A stretch of DNA of 45,254 nt, taken from NCBI GenBank assembly GCA_964432595.1, contig CAYSOF010000037.1, positions 1-45,254 on the forward strand, read 5' to 3'. The notes beneath the pieces were generated by a model. The model had not been told where the DNA came from, did no database searches, and worked only from the letters and a program-made list of their open reading frames with translations. Source of the DNA: DASYLJ01 sp964432595. Lineage in GTDB: Bacteria > Desulfobacterota > Binatia > DP-6. This document shows, piece by piece, positions 8,635 through 17,324 of the stretch. Every line of letters starts with the position of its first letter. Positions within the stretch are counted from its first letter, which is position 1. The position numbers and the translations under genes were made by a program.

Positions 8635-10461
8635 TCACGTCGGACACCCGGACGGCGCGGGCGCGTCGGCGGCGCGGAAGGTGCGGTCGGGCACGAAGTG
8701 GGTATGGCCGCCGAACGCAATGCACCAGCGCTGGCCGGTACCGAGCTGCAGCATGACGGTCACCGGCTCGGGGGCGACGGCCAGCGCGTGGCCCAGCTGT
8801 GCGCCGAGGCCCTTCGCCGATACGAGCCGCCCCGCGCGCACGCGGGCGCGGCGGATCGGGCCGGAGCGCAGGCCCGGGTCGCTGTACTGCCACCCGTCGC
8901 GCAGCCGCCGCCAGTTCGCCGCCGGCAGCGTGTACGTGTCGTCGAACGTCCCGCCGCGGACGCGCAGCGTGGCGCCGCCGATCGTCGGATCGTCGACGAC
9001 GATGCCGGCGTCGCCGCCGAGCTCGATCGCGCGATCGTCCGACGATACTTCGATGCGACGGCGCGTGCGGTCCGTCGGATGGTCGCGCAGCACGAGCCGC
9101 GCGCCGCGCACCCCGGTCGGCTTTCGGAACGCCGTCGTGTGGAACCGGCGCGCGAAGACCCCCGCGCCGTCGCCGTCCTGGCCGCGGCCGTAGGAGCCGC
9201 TCGCCCAGGCGACCACGAAACGTCCCGTGGGGTCGGCCGTGACGGTCGGCTGCGACTGGCGGCCGGTCGCGTAGGTGTTGACGACCAGCTCGCCGCCGAG
9301 CGGCGTGCCGTCGGCCGCGAAATGACGGGCCGCGACGGCCAGCTGGTGACCGTCGGGCGAGCGCGTTCCGTACTCGCCGCTGGCCCACGTGACGACGAAG
9401 TCGCCGAGGGGACCACCGACGATGGCGGCTTCGCGCTGGCCGCCGGTGGTGAACGTGTTCACGACGAACTCGTCGCCCTGCGCCGCGCCCGCGGCATCGT
9501 AGCGCCGCGCGGCGATCGTGGTGCTCGAGCCGTCGGGGCCCGGCGTGTAGTAGCCGACGCTGGACCAGGCCACGACGAAGCCGCCGTCGGGCTGCGCCAT
9601 GATCGTGGGCGAGAACTGATAGCCCGTCGTGTAGGTGTTCACCTGGAACTCCGGACCGGCGGGCGCACCGTTCGCGGCGAAGCGGCGCGCGAACACGCCG
9701 CTGAAGTCGCCGTCCGCGTCGGACGAGTAGTCGCCGTTCTCCCAGGCGACGACGAAGCGCCCGGCGGGGTCGGCGGCGACCGCCGGCTGCTGCTGACTGT
9801 GCGGCGTGTACGTGTTCACCTGGAACTCGCCGCCGAGCGGGCCGCCGCCCGCGTCGAAGCGGCGCCCGAAGACGCCGTAGCGGCTGCCGTCCTGGGCGAG
9901 GCTTCCGTCGTAGGCGCCGCTCTCCCACACGACCACGAACGTCCCGCCCGGTACCGCGGCGATCGCGACGCTGCGCTGCACGCCCGGCGTGTAGGTGTTC
10001 ACCTGGACGTCGTCGCGCGTCGCCACGCCGTTCGCGTCGAACGGGCGCAGGAACACGGCATCCGCCGAGCCGACGGGATCGAACCCCGGACCGGCGGAGT
10101 CCCACGCGACGACGAAGCCGCCGTCGCTGCGCATGGCCACGCGCGGCCGTCGCTGGCTTCCCGTCGTGTAGGCGTTCACCTGGAACTGCGTCGCGCGCGG
10201 CATGCCGTCGGCGGCGAAGCGCCGGCCGAAGATGCCGGAGCCCGATCCGTCGGGGCCCGGGAAGCCGTTCGGCGGATCGGCCTGCCACACGACCACGAAG
10301 TCGCCCGTCGGTCGGGCGGCGACGCTCGGCTGTTGCTGCGAGCCCGGCGTGTAGGTGTTCACCTGGAGCTCACCGCCGGTGGCGGCGATCTCCGCGGCGA
10401 GCCGGGAGGCGGCCGTCAGCACGACCAGCGACGCGAGCACGACGACCCGAAGCGTCCGCAT
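8635..10461 (-). CDS. Exported seven-repeat propeller-type protein with shared C-terminal module (paralogue 1)
   Basis: 608 residues from ATG 10461, preceded by a purine-rich GAGGGGGAAACGC. The signal peptide runs to about LAAEIA. Exactly seven repeats of the same QVNTYTxGxQ/FVVxW/DGS/VFxRRF type follow, in the same order and spacing as in the downstream paralogue, so the pair arose by tandem duplication. The C-terminal module (DDPTIGGATLRVRGGTFDDTY, LPAANWR, Y.DP) is clearly homologous to that of its neighbour, with a conserved terminal Cys. The DG-rich turns could bind Ca2+, but this is inference. No catalytic residues are recognised. It is the promoter-proximal gene of the pair. Confidence 0.8.
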   Translation of the reverse strand: MRTLRVVVLASLVVLTAASRLAAEIAATGGELQVNTYTPGSQQQPSVAARPTGDFVVVWQADPPNGFPGPDGSGSGIFGRRFAADGMPRATQFQVNAYTTGSQRRPRVAMRSDGGFVVAWDSAGPGFDPVGSADAVFLRPFDANGVATRDDVQVNTYTPGVQRSVAIAAVPGGTFVVVWESGAYDGSLAQDGSRYGVFGRRFDAGGGPLGGEFQVNTYTPHSQQQPAVAADPAGRFVVAWENGDYSSDADGDFSGVFARRFAANGAPAGPEFQVNTYTTGYQFSPTIMAQPDGGFVVAWSSVGYYTPGPDGSSTTIAARRYDAAGAAQGDEFVVNTFTTGGQREAAIVGGPLGDFVVTWASGEYGTRSPDGHQLAVAARHFAADGTPLGGELVVNTYATGRQSQPTVTADPTGRFVVAWASGSYGRGQDGDGAGVFARRFHTTAFRKPTGVRGARLVLRDHPTDRTRRRIEVSSDDRAIELGGDAGIVVDDPTIGGATLRVRGGTFDDTYTLPAANWRRLRDGWQYSDPGLRSGPIRRARVRAGRLVSAKGLGAQLGHALAVAPEPVTVMLQLGTGQRWCIAFGGHTHFVPDRTFRAADAPAPSGCPT

Positions 10462-10583
10462 GCGTTTCCCCCTCGATGAACGTGCGGATCAGGCCCGACA
10501 GCAGCATATGTTGTCAAGCTGTTTCGTGATCTCGCAGCGTCGGGTGACACCGTGCGTACGACGTTCGGGCGGGCGGCGTCGCG

Positions 10584-11375
10584 TCAGCGCATCGCGTCGG
10601 GCGTCTGTCGTGCGATCACGCGATGCGCGACGAGCGTCACCGCGCTGCGCGGGAGGAAGCCGACGATCGCCGCGCGCGCCCAGTTGAACCAGCCGGAGAT
10701 CACCGACGGCTGCTTGCCGAGCGCCGCGAGGGCGACGGCGACGACGTCGGCCGGCGACTCGCCGTGGTGCGCGATCTCGCCGGCGACGGCCTGGAACTCC
10801 GTCTCGGTGGAGCCCGGCTCCAGGACGAGCACGTCGATGCCGTCGCCGCGCAGCTCCGCCCACAGCGCTTCGCCGAAGACGAGGTCGAACGCCTTCGTCG
10901 CGCTGTACACGCCGTGCAGCGGCAGCGCCTGACGGCCTGCGACCGAGCCGGTGATGACGACGGCGCCGCGGCCGCGCGCCCGCATGGCGGGCAGCAGGCG
11001 GCTCGTCAGCACCACCACGGCCGTGCAGTTCACCTGCACCATCGCGCGCAGGCGCTCGGTGTCGAGCTTGTCGAAGCGGCCCGCGTAGCCGAAGCCCGCG
11101 TTGTTGACGAGGAGGCCGATCGGCAGGTCGCGTACCGCGTCGGCGACGCGGTCGGCGCCGTCGGACGTGGCGAGGTCGGCCGCGACGACGCGCGTCGCGA
11201 CGCCGTGCGCCTGCGCCAGCTCGGCCGCGAGCGCCTGCAGGCGATCCTCCCGCCGCGCGGTGAGCACGCAGGAGACGCCGTCGCGCGCGAGCGCACGCGC
11301 GAACTCGACGCCCAGCCCGGCCGACGCGCCGGTGACGAGCGCCCACTCGCCGTATCGCTCGCGCAGCGTGCTCAT
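10584..11375 (-). CDS. Short-chain dehydrogenase/reductase (classical SDR)
   Basis: 263 residues from ATG 11375, whose first base pairs overlap the stop of the upstream acyl-CoA dehydrogenase (ATGA), so the two are translationally coupled. Visible SDR motifs are the nucleotide-binding TGASAGLG (15-22), NNAG (91-94), catalytic Ser144 (ITGSVAG) and YxxxK (Tyr157, Lys161), and a PGSTETEF segment after the cofactor loop. An Arg pair after strand 2 (TARRED) favours NADPH. The C-terminal third is hydrophobic (GWFNWARAAIVGFLP) and may associate with membrane or lipid. Coupling to AidB suggests acyl, steroid or other lipid substrates; the exact substrate is not deducible. Confidence 0.88.
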   Translation of the reverse strand: MSTLRERYGEWALVTGASAGLGVEFARALARDGVSCVLTARREDRLQALAAELAQAHGVATRVVAADLATSDGADRVADAVRDLPIGLLVNNAGFGYAGRFDKLDTERLRAMVQVNCTAVVVLTSRLLPAMRARGRGAVVITGSVAGRQALPLHGVYSATKAFDLVFGEALWAELRGDGIDVLVLEPGSTETEFQAVAGEIAHHGESPADVVAVALAALGKQPSVISGWFNWARAAIVGFLPRSAVTLVAHRVIARQTPDAMR

Positions 11376-13000
11376 GCGGCGGCCGCGCGTGCGCGCTCGA
11401 TGATGGGCTCGAACGCGATGCCGCGCGGCAGCGTGCCGAACGCGAGCCCGCGGTCGCCTTCGAGGCGGGACGCGCAGAACGCGTCGGCCACGGCGCGATC
11501 GGCGTGACGGACGAGCAGCGAGCCCTGCAACGCCAGCGCCATGCGCTCGACGATCCGCCGCGCGCGATGCTCGATGTCGGCGAAGTCCGTCAGCTCGAGG
11601 CGGAGCGCCTCGACGAAGCCGTCGAGCCGATCGTCGGCGCCCGCCGCCTGCGCGACCTCGCCGAAGAACGCCTCCACCGACTCGGGGCTGCGGCTCATCG
11701 CGCGCAGCACGTCGAGACAGATGACGTTGCCCGAGCCCTCCCAGATGGAGTTGAGCGGCGCCTCGCGCAGCAGCCGCGGCATCATCGACTCCTCGACGTA
11801 GCCGTTGCCGCCGAGGCACTCGAGCGCCTCGGCGACGAGCGGCGGCTGGCGCTTGCACACCCAGTACTTGCTCACGGCCGTCGCGAGGCGGGCGAAGTCG
11901 CGGTTCCCCTCGTCGTAGGCGCGGGCGAGCCGCATCATCGTGAGCGTCGCCGCCTCGGACTCGATGCAGAGGTCGGCGAGGACGTTCTGCATGAGCGGGT
12001 GGTCGGTGAGCCGCTTGCCGAACGTGCGGCGATGCGCCGTGTGATGCAGCGCCTGCACGACGGCCTGCCGCATGCCTGCGGACGAGCCGATCACGCAGTC
12101 GAGGCGCGTGTGCGTCACCATCTCGATGATCGTCGGGACGCCGCGGCCGTCCTCGCCGACCATGCGGCCCCAGGTGCCGTCGAACTCCACCTCGCTGGAC
12201 GCGTTCGAGCGGTTGCCGAGCTTGTCCTTCAGGCGCTGGAGCAGGAACCGGTTGCGCGTCCCGTCCGGACGGAAGCGCGGGACGAAGAAGCACGACACGC
12301 CTCGGTCCGTCTGGGCCAGGACCAGGAACGCGTCGCACATCGGTGCGGAGCAGAACCACTTGTGGCCGGTGAGCTCGTATTCACTCCCGGGACCGCCGAG
12401 GCCGAGCGCGCGGGCGACGGTGGTGTTGGCGCGGACGTCGGAGCCGCCCTGCTTCTCCGTCATCGCCATGCCCATCAGCACGCCCGGCTTGTCCGCCGCC
12501 GGACGCAGGACGGGATCGTACTCGCTCGACACGATCCGCGGCTCCCACTCCGCGGCGATCTCGGGCTGCGCCCGCAACGCCGGCAGCACGGAGTAGGTCA
12601 TCGAGATGGGGCAGCCGTGGCCGGCCTCGATCTGCGACAGCGTGAAGAAGAGCGCGGCGCGCGCGACGTGCGCTCCGGGGCGCGGCTCGCGCCAGGGCAG
12701 ACCGTGCAGCTCGTGGCCGACGGCGAGGCGCATCAGCTCGTGCCAGGCGGGATGGAACTCGACCTCGTCGATGCGGTTGCCGAACCGGTCGTGCGTCCGT
12801 AGGACGGGCGTGTACGCGTTGGCGAGTCGTCCCCACGCGATCGCGTCCCCGCCGGCCACCGCGCCGAGCCGCGTACAGCGCTCCTCCGCCCATCCCGCGC
12901 CCTCGCGCGCGAGCGCGTCCACGAGGGCGCGATCGGTGGTGAAGACGTTGTAGCCTTCGAGCGGCGGCGGTTGGTTCAGGACGTCGTGGGTCGCGGGCAT
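11372..13000 (-). CDS. aidB: AidB-type acyl-CoA dehydrogenase
   Basis: 542 residues from ATG 13000, essentially the length of E. coli AidB (541). Strong AidB signatures occur from the N-terminus on: THDVLNQPPPL, a REGAGW motif, FHPAWHELM, MTEKQGGSDVRANTT, LKDKLGNRSNASSEVEF, GGNGYVEES and NSIWEGSGNVICLDVLR. AidB proteins are FAD-containing acyl-CoA dehydrogenase relatives with a DNA-binding C-terminal domain, induced by alkylation stress in E. coli. In environmental bacteria many AidB-like proteins may instead act in acyl-CoA metabolism. No adaptive-response gene (ada, alkB) is beside it and it is coupled to an SDR, so a metabolic role here is at least as likely. It is divergent from the beta-helix gene at 13092. 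Confidence 0.93.
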   Translation of the reverse strand: MPATHDVLNQPPPLEGYNVFTTDRALVDALAREGAGWAEERCTRLGAVAGGDAIAWGRLANAYTPVLRTHDRFGNRIDEVEFHPAWHELMRLAVGHELHGLPWREPRPGAHVARAALFFTLSQIEAGHGCPISMTYSVLPALRAQPEIAAEWEPRIVSSEYDPVLRPAADKPGVLMGMAMTEKQGGSDVRANTTVARALGLGGPGSEYELTGHKWFCSAPMCDAFLVLAQTDRGVSCFFVPRFRPDGTRNRFLLQRLKDKLGNRSNASSEVEFDGTWGRMVGEDGRGVPTIIEMVTHTRLDCVIGSSAGMRQAVVQALHHTAHRRTFGKRLTDHPLMQNVLADLCIESEAATLTMMRLARAYDEGNRDFARLATAVSKYWVCKRQPPLVAEALECLGGNGYVEESMMPRLLREAPLNSIWEGSGNVICLDVLRAMSRSPESVEAFFGEVAQAAGADDRLDGFVEALRLELTDFADIEHRARRIVERMALALQGSLLVRHADRAVADAFCASRLEGDRGLAFGTLPRGIAFEPIIERARAAAA

Positions 13001-13091
13001 GCAGATCGTCCTACCAGCCCGGGCGAAAATCTGGAACGTCTGCGCGATGCGTCTGGCCGGGGTCCGCGAACCTCTGCTACGTCGGACTCCC

Positions 13092-15029
13092 ATGCGCCCG
13101 CTCCCGTGGATTCCGCTCGTCCTCGTCCTGACCACGCTCCCTGCCGCGGCCGCCGACTACTGGGTCGAGAACGGCGGCAACGACGCCGCCGACGGCCTGA
13201 CGGTCGCGACGGCATGGGCGACGCTGGTCCATGCCGCGGACGAGGTCGCTCCGGGGGACACGGTCCACGTTCTCGACGGCAGCTACCAGGGCTTCTACCA
13301 GACGACGTCGGGCACGCCCGGCAACCCGATCACCTGGAAGGCCGAGGGCTCGGCCGTCGCGATCACGTCCGACAACCCGACGACGCCGGACGGCATCAAC
13401 CTCGAGGGTGCGTCGCACGTCGTGATCGACGGCTTCGTCGTCGACGGCCGCACGCGCGCGGGCATCCGCGCCGTCGAAGCGTCGCACGTCACCGTCCGCA
13501 ACTGCCGTACCGGCTTCAACGGCGTGTGGGGCATCTTCACCGGCCACGTCGACGACTTCACCGCCGAGTTCAACGAGACGCACCATTCGTTCGACGAGCA
13601 CGGCATCTACGTGTCGAACGCGTGCGACCGGCCGATCGTGCGGAACAACTGGTCGCACGACAACAACGGCAACGGCCTGCACTTCAACGGCGATGCCGGC
13701 TTCGGGGGTGACGGCATCATCGAGGACGCGCTCGTCGAGAACAACCTGATCACGGGCAACGGCGCGGGCGGCGGGTCCGGGATCAACATGGACGGCGCGT
13801 CGGACGCGATCATCCGCAACAACCTGCTGTACGACAACCACGCGAGCGGCATCAGCCTCTACCGCATCGACGCCGCCGCCGGCTCGCGGAACAACCTCGT
13901 CGTCAACAACACGATCGTGCAGGCGAGCGACGGCCGCTGGGCGATCAACATCAGCGACGGCTCGACCGGGAACACGCTGCGCAACAACATCCTCTACAGC
14001 CTGCACGCGGTTCGCGGCGTCATCAGCATCGACTCGTCGAGCCGCAGCGGCTTCTCGTCCGACTACAACAGCGTGATGAGCCGCTTCAGCCTGAACGGCG
14101 GCGGCACGGTGGTGACGCTCGCGGCGTGGCAGGCGCAGGGGTACGACGCGCATTCGTTCCTGGCGACGCCGGCCGACCACTTCGTCGCGCCGGGGAGCGA
14201 CTACCGGCTGAAGGCCACGAGCCCGGCGATCGACGCGGGCACGGCGACGGGCGCGCCGCCGACCGACATCGACGGTGCGCCGCGGCCGGTTGGCGCCGGC
14301 GTCGACCTCGGCGCGTACGAGGTGCAGTCGCTCGAGTGCGGCGACGGCGGCGCCGATCCGGGCGAGCAGTGCGGCGAGCCGGGGCTGTCGTGCCTCGACC
14401 CGTGCACGAGCTGCGCCGGCTGCACGTGCGTGCAGAACGCGCCGGTCTGCGGCGACGCGCTCGTGTGCGGCAGCGAGCAGTGCGAGAGCGACGGCGATTG
14501 CGGCGGCGGTCTGGTCTGCGCCGGCTGCCAGTGCGTGAATCCGTCGCCGTGCACGAGCGGCGTCGGTCTGCGGAAGCCGAAGCAGAGCCTGCGCGCATCG
14601 ACGGGGACCATCTCGGTGAAGGCCGAGGCGGCGATCCCGCAGCCGTGGAGCGCGGTGAACCCGCCGGCGAACGGCATCCGCGTTCTGATCGACGCGGTCG
14701 CCGGGAGCGGCGGCGTCGACGTCGTGCTGCCGGGCGGCGCCGCCTGGACGACGAACGGCGCCGGCAATCGCTGGACGTATCGCGACCCGTCGGGCACGGT
14801 CGCCGGCGTGACGAAGGCCGTCGTGCAGGACCGCTCGAGCAAGGAGCCCGGCGTGCTGAAGCTCACGCTGAAGGGGAGGGGCGCCTCGTTGGTGCTCCCC
14901 GCGGCGGCCGAGGTACGGACGACGGTGGTGCTCGGCGCCGCGTCCGAATGCGCGCAGATCGTCTGGAATGGTCCGGGCGAGGCGCGCCCGCGGTGCGACG
15001 GCGACGCCGCGCGCCTCACCTGCAAGTAG
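13092..15029 (+). CDS. Exported parallel beta-helix protein with Cys-rich linker and shared C-terminal module
   Basis: 645 residues from ATG 13092, where the signal peptide MRPLPWIPLVLVLTTLPAAAA begins. Upstream in-frame ATGs (12999, 13045) would bury that signal. Residues ~20-415 show beta-helix rungs typical of pectate-lyase-like/NosD-type folds (HVVIDGFVVDG, NNLITGNG, IIRNNLLYDNHASGI, NTIVQ) and a terminal VDLGAYE motif common in such proteins. Residues ~416-490 form a Cys-dense linker (ECGDGG...CGEPG...CTSCAGC). The C-terminal ~150 residues carry VVLPGGAAW, RWTYRDP, LKLTLKGRG and a VVLG...C ending, homologous to the module in the propeller paralogues. Polysaccharide binding or cleavage is possible, but no catalytic residues can be named. 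Confidence 0.82.
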   Translation: MRPLPWIPLVLVLTTLPAAAADYWVENGGNDAADGLTVATAWATLVHAADEVAPGDTVHVLDGSYQGFYQTTSGTPGNPITWKAEGSAVAITSDNPTTPDGINLEGASHVVIDGFVVDGRTRAGIRAVEASHVTVRNCRTGFNGVWGIFTGHVDDFTAEFNETHHSFDEHGIYVSNACDRPIVRNNWSHDNNGNGLHFNGDAGFGGDGIIEDALVENNLITGNGAGGGSGINMDGASDAIIRNNLLYDNHASGISLYRIDAAAGSRNNLVVNNTIVQASDGRWAINISDGSTGNTLRNNILYSLHAVRGVISIDSSSRSGFSSDYNSVMSRFSLNGGGTVVTLAAWQAQGYDAHSFLATPADHFVAPGSDYRLKATSPAIDAGTATGAPPTDIDGAPRPVGAGVDLGAYEVQSLECGDGGADPGEQCGEPGLSCLDPCTSCAGCTCVQNAPVCGDALVCGSEQCESDGDCGGGLVCAGCQCVNPSPCTSGVGLRKPKQSLRASTGTISVKAEAAIPQPWSAVNPPANGIRVLIDAVAGSGGVDVVLPGGAAWTTNGAGNRWTYRDPSGTVAGVTKAVVQDRSSKEPGVLKLTLKGRGASLVLPAAAEVRTTVVLGAASECAQIVWNGPGEARPRCDGDAARLTCK

Positions 15030-15042
15030 GAGGAAGCCTCGC

Positions 15043-16203
15043 ATGGACGTGCAGCCGTTCCGCATCGCCGTCGCCGACGACGTGCTCGCCGACCTCCGCG
15101 CGCGACTCGCGCGCACGCGCTTCCCCGACGAGATCGACGGCAGCGGGTGGACGTACGGCACGGAGCTCGCGTACCTGAAGTCGCTGGTCGCCCATTGGCG
15201 CGATCGGTACGACTGGCGTGCCGCCGAGGCGGGTCTCAACGCCTTCCCGCAGTTCAAGGCGACGGTCGCACATCCGGCCGAGAACCTGGGCATCCACTTC
15301 ATCCACGTGCGCGGCAAGGGACCGAAGCCGTTCCCGCTGGTGATCACGCACGGGTGGCCCGGCTCGGTCGCCGAGTTCACGAAGATCATCGGCCCGCTCA
15401 CCGATCCCGCCAGCCACGGCGGCGACCCGGCCGACGCGTTCGACGTCGTCTGCCCCTCGATGCCCGGCTACGGCTTTTCCGATCACGCGCGCACGCCCGG
15501 CATGGACGCCGAGCGCATCGCGGCCATCTGGGCGCAGCTCATGCGCGGCCTCGGCTACGATCGCTTCGGCGCGCAGGGTGGCGACTGGGGCTCGATGGTG
15601 TCGACGTACCTCGGCGCGAATCACGCCGACGTCGTAGCGGGCGTCCACCTCAACATGGTGGTCGCCTTCCCGCCCGATCCGGCGAATCCGCTCGACGGGC
15701 TCACCCAGGACGAAGTGATCGACATGATCCCGATGGAGGCGTGGCTCAAGGAGGAGACGGGCTACCAGCGCATCCAGGGCACGAAGCCCCAGACGCTGGG
15801 CTACGGCCTGAACGACTCCCCGGCCGGCCTCTGCGCCTGGATCGTCGAGAAGTTCCGCACGTGGAGCGACTGCGACGGCGACGTCGAGCGCCGCTTCACG
15901 AAGGACGAGCTCCTCACCAACGTGATGCTCTACTGGGTGACGGAAACCGCGACGAGCTCGGCGCGTCTCTACTACGAGATGGTGCACGCCGATAAATTCC
16001 CTCCGACCGGCTTCCGCGTGAACGTGCCGACCGCGTGCGCGATCTTCCCGAAGGAGCTTTTCAAGCCGCCGCGCTCCTGGGTGGAGAAGCTCTACGACGT
16101 CGCCCGATGGAACCGCTTCGAAAGCGGCGGCCACTTCGCCGCAATGGAAGAGCCGAAGACGCTGGTCGACGACGTCAGAGCGTTTTTCCGTACGGTTCGC
16201 TGA
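15043..16203 (+). CDS. Epoxide hydrolase (EHN domain, alpha/beta hydrolase)
   Basis: 386 residues; AGGAGG at 15028-15033 fixes the ATG at 15043. The N-terminal ~110 residues match the EHN region of microsomal-type epoxide hydrolases (ARLARTRFPDE, the W..RYDWR motif, FPQFKA). The alpha/beta-hydrolase core follows: oxyanion motif HGWPGS (103-108), a GGDWG nucleophile elbow with Asp181, PGYGFS, and a late GGHFA with the catalytic His near 364. An Asp nucleophile rather than Ser supports hydrolysis of epoxides to diols. Cytosolic, with no signal peptide. It starts 13 bp after the beta-helix gene but is functionally unrelated. The substrate is unknown; xenobiotic or terpenoid epoxides are plausible. 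Confidence 0.93.
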   Translation: MDVQPFRIAVADDVLADLRARLARTRFPDEIDGSGWTYGTELAYLKSLVAHWRDRYDWRAAEAGLNAFPQFKATVAHPAENLGIHFIHVRGKGPKPFPLVITHGWPGSVAEFTKIIGPLTDPASHGGDPADAFDVVCPSMPGYGFSDHARTPGMDAERIAAIWAQLMRGLGYDRFGAQGGDWGSMVSTYLGANHADVVAGVHLNMVVAFPPDPANPLDGLTQDEVIDMIPMEAWLKEETGYQRIQGTKPQTLGYGLNDSPAGLCAWIVEKFRTWSDCDGDVERRFTKDELLTNVMLYWVTETATSSARLYYEMVHADKFPPTGFRVNVPTACAIFPKELFKPPRSWVEKLYDVARWNRFESGGHFAAMEEPKTLVDDVRAFFRTVR

Positions 16204-16231
16204 CGAGGCCACTCCGGTCCGCAGGTCGTGG

Positions 16232-16301
16232 GTGTGGGCGGCGCGTGGGGTGCCGTGCGAGGTCCACGCGCAGCCGACGGCACCCCACGCGCCGCCCGCA
16301 C
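16232..16301. repeat. Large intergenic palindrome: 25-bp arms, 20-nt loop
   Basis: Bases 16232-16256 are the reverse complement of 16277-16301 except for one position, which would be a G-U pair in RNA. The GC-rich arms contain GGGCGGCGCGTGGGGTGCC. The hairpin lies between the epoxide hydrolase stop (16203) and the next Shine-Dalgarno (about 16372). There is no T-run on either strand, so it is not a textbook intrinsic terminator. It may be a transcription attenuating or mRNA-stabilising hairpin or a dispersed palindromic repeat. Confidence 0.85.
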
Positions 16302-16382
16302 CCGGACGTGCAGTCAGCGGGCGGCGTTGCCACCGCCAGCCACGGGAGCTAGCACCGGACGTCACAGACAAGGAGGCGATGC

Positions 16383-17324
16383 ATGGCGCATCCAGTGCGG
16401 TTCGGAGTGCAGACCGGCCAGCAAGGCGTCGAGTGGTCGACGATGCTCGAGCTGTGGAAGCAGTGCGACGCGTGGGGCTACGACTCGCTGTGGAACTTCG
16501 ACCACTTCTACCCGATCTTCGTCCCACCCGAGGGGCCGTGCCTCGAGGGCTGGACGACACTCGCGGCCCTCGCGCAGGCGACGAAGCGCGCGCGCATCGG
16601 CACGCTGGTGAACGGCAACACCTATCGCCATCCGGCCGTCACCGCGAAGATGGCGGCGACGCTCGACCACATCAGCGGCGGGCGGTTCAACCTCGGCATC
16701 GGTGCGGGGTGGTTCGAGCGCGAGCACAACGACTTCGGCATCGACTTCAAGGACGTCCCGCGCCGCCTGCAGGCGCTCGACGAGGCCTGCAAGATCATCC
16801 GGGGCATGCTCACGCAGGAGACGACGACGGTGCACGGCAAGCACTACACCGTCACCGACGCGCTCGGCCTGCCGAAGCCCGTGCAGAAGCCGTACCCGCC
16901 GATCATGATCGGCGGCACGGGCGAGAAGGTGCTGCTCAAGCTCGTCGCGCGCCACGCGGACATGTGGAACGCCAGCGCCGGCGCGGAGCGCATGGGGCAG
17001 CTGATCGAGGTCATCGCGCGGCACTGCGAGACGGAGCGCCGCGACCCCGCGCAGATCGAGAAGACGGTGATGCTGCCGCTGTGCTATCGGGCGTCGGCCG
17101 ATCGCGAGGCGTTCGTGTGCCAGCTGCTCGCGTCGATGCGGCAGACGACGCCCGAGGCGGCGCGGCTGCAGGCGATGATCGGCGAGAAGCAGGAGTGCCT
17201 CGACACCGTCGCGCGCTTCGCGAAGGTCGGCGTCACGCACTTCATCTTCATGATCTTCACGCCGTACTTCGAGGACGAGATCCAGGCGTTCGCCGAAGAG
17301 GTGATTCCCGCCGTCAGATCGTGA
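16383..17324 (+). CDS. LLM-class F420-dependent (luciferase-like) oxidoreductase
   Basis: 313 residues; AAGGAGG six bases upstream fixes the ATG at 16383. The sequence shows the bacterial luciferase-like TIM-barrel pattern: an early FGVQTGQQG strand, WNFDHFYPIF, then LNGNTYR/HPA-type (TLVNGNTYRHPAVTAKMAATLD), SGGRFNLGIGAGW and YPPIMIGGTGEKV. These are hallmarks of the actinobacterial-type F420-dependent family, in which an Asp/His-containing loop contacts F420. It would use reduced deazaflavin or FMN for hydride transfer or monooxygenation; the cofactor is inferred from subfamily resemblance. No F420 biosynthesis gene lies in the window. Its 3' end overlaps the convergent metacaspase gene by 11 bp. 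Confidence 0.88.
   Translation: MAHPVRFGVQTGQQGVEWSTMLELWKQCDAWGYDSLWNFDHFYPIFVPPEGPCLEGWTTLAALAQATKRARIGTLVNGNTYRHPAVTAKMAATLDHISGGRFNLGIGAGWFEREHNDFGIDFKDVPRRLQALDEACKIIRGMLTQETTTVHGKHYTVTDALGLPKPVQKPYPPIMIGGTGEKVLLKLVARHADMWNASAGAERMGQLIEVIARHCETERRDPAQIEKTVMLPLCYRASADREAFVCQLLASMRQTTPEAARLQAMIGEKQECLDTVARFAKVGVTHFIFMIFTPYFEDEIQAFAEEVIPAVRS

Noticed and set aside
16232..16301. Calling the hairpin an intrinsic terminator
   Set aside because: There is no T-run after either arm and the loop is 20 nt. The structure is real but this function is unproven.
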